Assembly: GCA_965153455.1 (NCBI GenBank)
Contig: OZ234495.1
Span: 6,572,001 to 6,636,000 of the forward strand
Direction: 5' to 3'
DNA from: Sphagnum compactum
Taxonomy: Eukaryota > Bryophyta > Sphagnopsida > Sphagnales
Length of the DNA: 64,000 nucleotides
The notes below the pieces were generated by a model. The model searched no databases. It worked only from the letters and a program-made list of their open reading frames with translations, and had not been told where the DNA came from. This document shows positions 61,375 through 64,000 of the stretch, one piece after another; position 1 is the stretch's first letter, and the number at the start of each line of letters is the position of its first letter. A program made the position numbers and the translations under genes.

Positions 61375-62500
61375 TCCTTCTCACACAATACACTTTTGAA
61401 TATCAAACACAATCCACACTCAAGTTTTTACTCTCTTGACATGTTTTTGATTCCCTTCTAAGGTGGCCAATCATTATCTTCATAAATGGTAGCTACCATA
61501 TAAAACATCCCCCTTGAGTCTTTCTAGACCCTATTTCAATGTCTAAACTCCATCCAACTAAATATTTCATCCAAATTCCATCCATTAATTCATCCTTTTA
61601 GAATAGTAGCTAAATAAATGACAATAATCTTATAACAATAGAGGTAGTGGTTTTCTAGCCATTCTAGCCTACCTACTACTAGTGATTCATAATTATTAGT
61701 TGTCACAATTACCAATAGAAGATATTAATTGGATAAAATTTTAGGTTAAAATATTTGAATTTATCTTCAATCATGAAGGTTTTTTTGAACTAAAGAAGAT
61801 AAGTGGTTGGAAGTCGTATGACTAAAAGAATGTGATCGTCACAATTTGATGTTGTGTATATGATGGTAACATGAGAAGAGGTTTTGAGTGTTGGGCGTGT
61901 GTTGACTGGACTATCTAGGGGTAAAGCACTGTTTCGACTTGAAAAAAAGTATTAATAATAGGAATAGAGTTAAAATATCATGGAATCATCATTTCTAAAT
62001 AACTAGTGTGCCCAATAGTTTTTCTACCTAACAAAAAAAACATGATCTATTTGTCTTGGACAATTTGCAACAAAACAAAATGCACCTTAAAGTTTTTTCA
62101 CTCCATTCAAACTAAAATTATATTTGAAACAAGTATATTTTAACTTTAATGCCTTCAAAGAATATTTGTCAAGCTGTTAGTTTTAAGTCATGTAGAATCG
62201 TATTGAGACATGTTATCATAGTGTATACAATTTTGTTTTAATTTAAACTTTATGTCCAACTTGCACACATATTCAATGTATATATATATATATAAAGTCA
62301 AGGCTTTCTTGAACATTTATAATTCTCTAAATGCAAGGATAATGGTTATTGCGTACCGTTAATTACTATCTAACATTATTAAAAATAGCAAAGTCATAAA
62401 ACAAGATGGTTATGCCCAAGGGCTTTGTCTTCCTATGTTAAAATAGGTCAAATTATTTTCTAACCTAATTAATGAACTTATAAGTTTATTAGGCTATATA
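61375..62500 (-). repeat. dispersed repeat, inverted partner of 9.3-10.4 kb
   Basis: The reverse complement aligns with 9345-10400. See that entry for the anchors. The copies differ by many substitutions and small indels, so the duplication is old. No coding frame is shared. Confidence 0.7.
62279..62294. repeat. (TA)8 microsatellite
   Basis: A run of eight TA units within the dispersed repeat. Confidence 0.95.
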
Positions 62501-64000
62501 ATAGGATTTCTATGAAAAATCAATTTCTTTATCATAAATAGGTAGAAGGTTTGAAATCATAAATGAAAAAATATGTGTTCATGGTAGTCAAGCCAATAAG
62601 CCTTGGAAACCTACCTTGATTTGGAATGATTGCTTTAAACATTTGTCCAAACACAATCAAGTTAAAAAGTATACTTTGATGTACTAGTTCAATTTTTGAA
62701 AAGTAAGTTATTTATTTGCATAAAGATGTAGAGATGTTTTCAATCATGAAATTGAGACACCATATTCAAAGGTTGTAACATGTCAACATTGAAATCCCTT
62801 CAAATCACTAATGCAAAAAATGTTTACGATTTATTTATAAATTATTTATTTAAATGTCGTATTTCACGAATACTTATAATTTAGGAAAATGTGAACTAGT
62901 AAATTTTGTGTGGGAGCATTAAAAATAACAACAATCAACCAAATCCATTATATGTTTGTGTATCATGTAAAAGTGGATCTAACCATATGATTGTCATATA
63001 TCAAGAGTTTTCCACATCCATTGAAAACAACATAATTTTTTATATCCTTGAGCTTCTTATAAACATCAATCATGAAATGCTTGAAGGTTATGATCAACTT
63101 GAAAATCATGATCATGTTTTATTTAAACAAATTTATGATTTTAAAATATAAATAAATCATTCAAAAGTCGTAAGACATAATAAAATATTTCATTAAATAC
63201 TATTATGTTAAGGTTGGTATCAAAAATTTCTCAAAAATGTGTCATTTTCAGAACTTTCAAGTCCTTTAAAAATGTTTTTGGGTTTTTGTAATTCATTAGA
63301 TTGATTTCAAGCTTATCCATATATTCCCATAAAATATTATGAATATTAATATTCAAGTAAATCCAAAAGACTTGACACCAACTTAAGGTAACACCTTAAG
63401 ATTTGAAATATTAAATAGTGATTACAATTATTTTGAGACACATTAACATGTTTGGACATTCTACCAAAGTTTAAAGATATAATTTTTCTTTGGTTCAAAT
63501 GTCAAAGAAAGCTATATAAATTAATCAATGTTTGATTACATGTTTTAAATCAAATTTAAATCATTTCATTCAATTGAAAACCTTTTGATGGATTAATGTT
63601 TATAGTTGTGGTTAATTAGATCGATGGGAAATTATTTGGCTAAACAATTGCAATGTTTGACACAACTTTTGGATTTGTTGCAATTATTAGTTCTTTTGAG
63701 ATTTTACCTATATCCCTTTCTTGAGGTGAAGATAATTTTGATTTTTCAAAAATAGGAACAAATGTTGTTCCCTTCTTCTTTCTCTTTTGTCCTATTAATA
63801 TCATGACATTAGATCTATGGCAACTTATTCCAAAATGATTCTTCTAGTCACTCCCAATTTCTCTTTCTCTTTAACCCATCTCTCCAAGTAATGGTGACCA
63901 ATGATGGTAAGTGTTTGCCCAATGAAGCTATTGCTAGGTCTTCCACCTTTGCATTATACAACTATGAATTCATTTTGCAAATTTTGGAATAAACAAGTAA
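62501..64000. other. AT-rich intergenic DNA, no gene recognised
   Basis: The open frame at 62906-63151 (81 residues) has no recognisable domain, no G+C shift and no splice context. I see nothing else. Confidence 0.5.

Overview
This looks like nuclear DNA of a land plant, probably a vascular plant. The genes have many introns with plant-type splice sites, one encodes a plant-style Ran GTPase, and two encode reductases of the lignan/phenylpropanoid family (PCBER/isoflavone-reductase-like). Decayed plant transposons fill the rest. The window is very AT-rich and gene-poor, with three intact multi-exon genes in 64 kb, which fits a medium to large repeat-rich genome. I cannot name the species.

Layout. 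From 1 to 19 kb there is old intergenic DNA holding relics: an alpha-tubulin C-terminal fragment (3.9 kb), a probable cytochrome P450 C-terminal fragment (12 kb), a terminal-inverted-repeat element with an internal repeat array (14.1-15.1 kb) and a LINE reverse-transcriptase relic (16.1-16.8 kb). The Ran gene occupies 19.26-21.85 kb on the plus strand, with seven clear coding exons plus a probable ATG-only first exon. A PCBER-like gene lies on the minus strand at 27.24-29.07 kb. Its paralogue lies in the same orientation at 54.8-56.74 kb inside a duplicated block of about 3 kb that includes the promoter and a probable 5'UTR intron. A third, gene-less copy of the 5' flank lies at about 31.3-31.5 kb.

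From 29.9 to 39 kb there are clustered dispersed repeats, Helitron-like 3' ends, degenerate short-unit satellites and a Ty3-type retrotransposon relic. From 39.47 to 50.23 kb there are three non-autonomous CACTA elements. Two have matching 3-bp target-site duplications, and at least two carry their own internal minisatellite. From 51.0 to 53.1 kb there is a diverged tandem array of exon-like units on the minus strand, with recurrent acidic and Phe-Ile-Val-Asp peptides. From 59 to 60.8 kb there is a dimeric repeat and then a complete-looking small Helitron with TC and CTAG ends and a 3' hairpin.

Functionally, Ran is a housekeeping nuclear-transport GTPase, unrelated to its neighbours. The two reductases are a tandem-type duplicate pair. 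The downstream one has diverged through a 20-residue in-frame insertion and has a foreign gene fragment inserted just 3' of it. Boundaries of repeats were read by eye and are approximate unless marked by a target-site duplication or a defined terminus.
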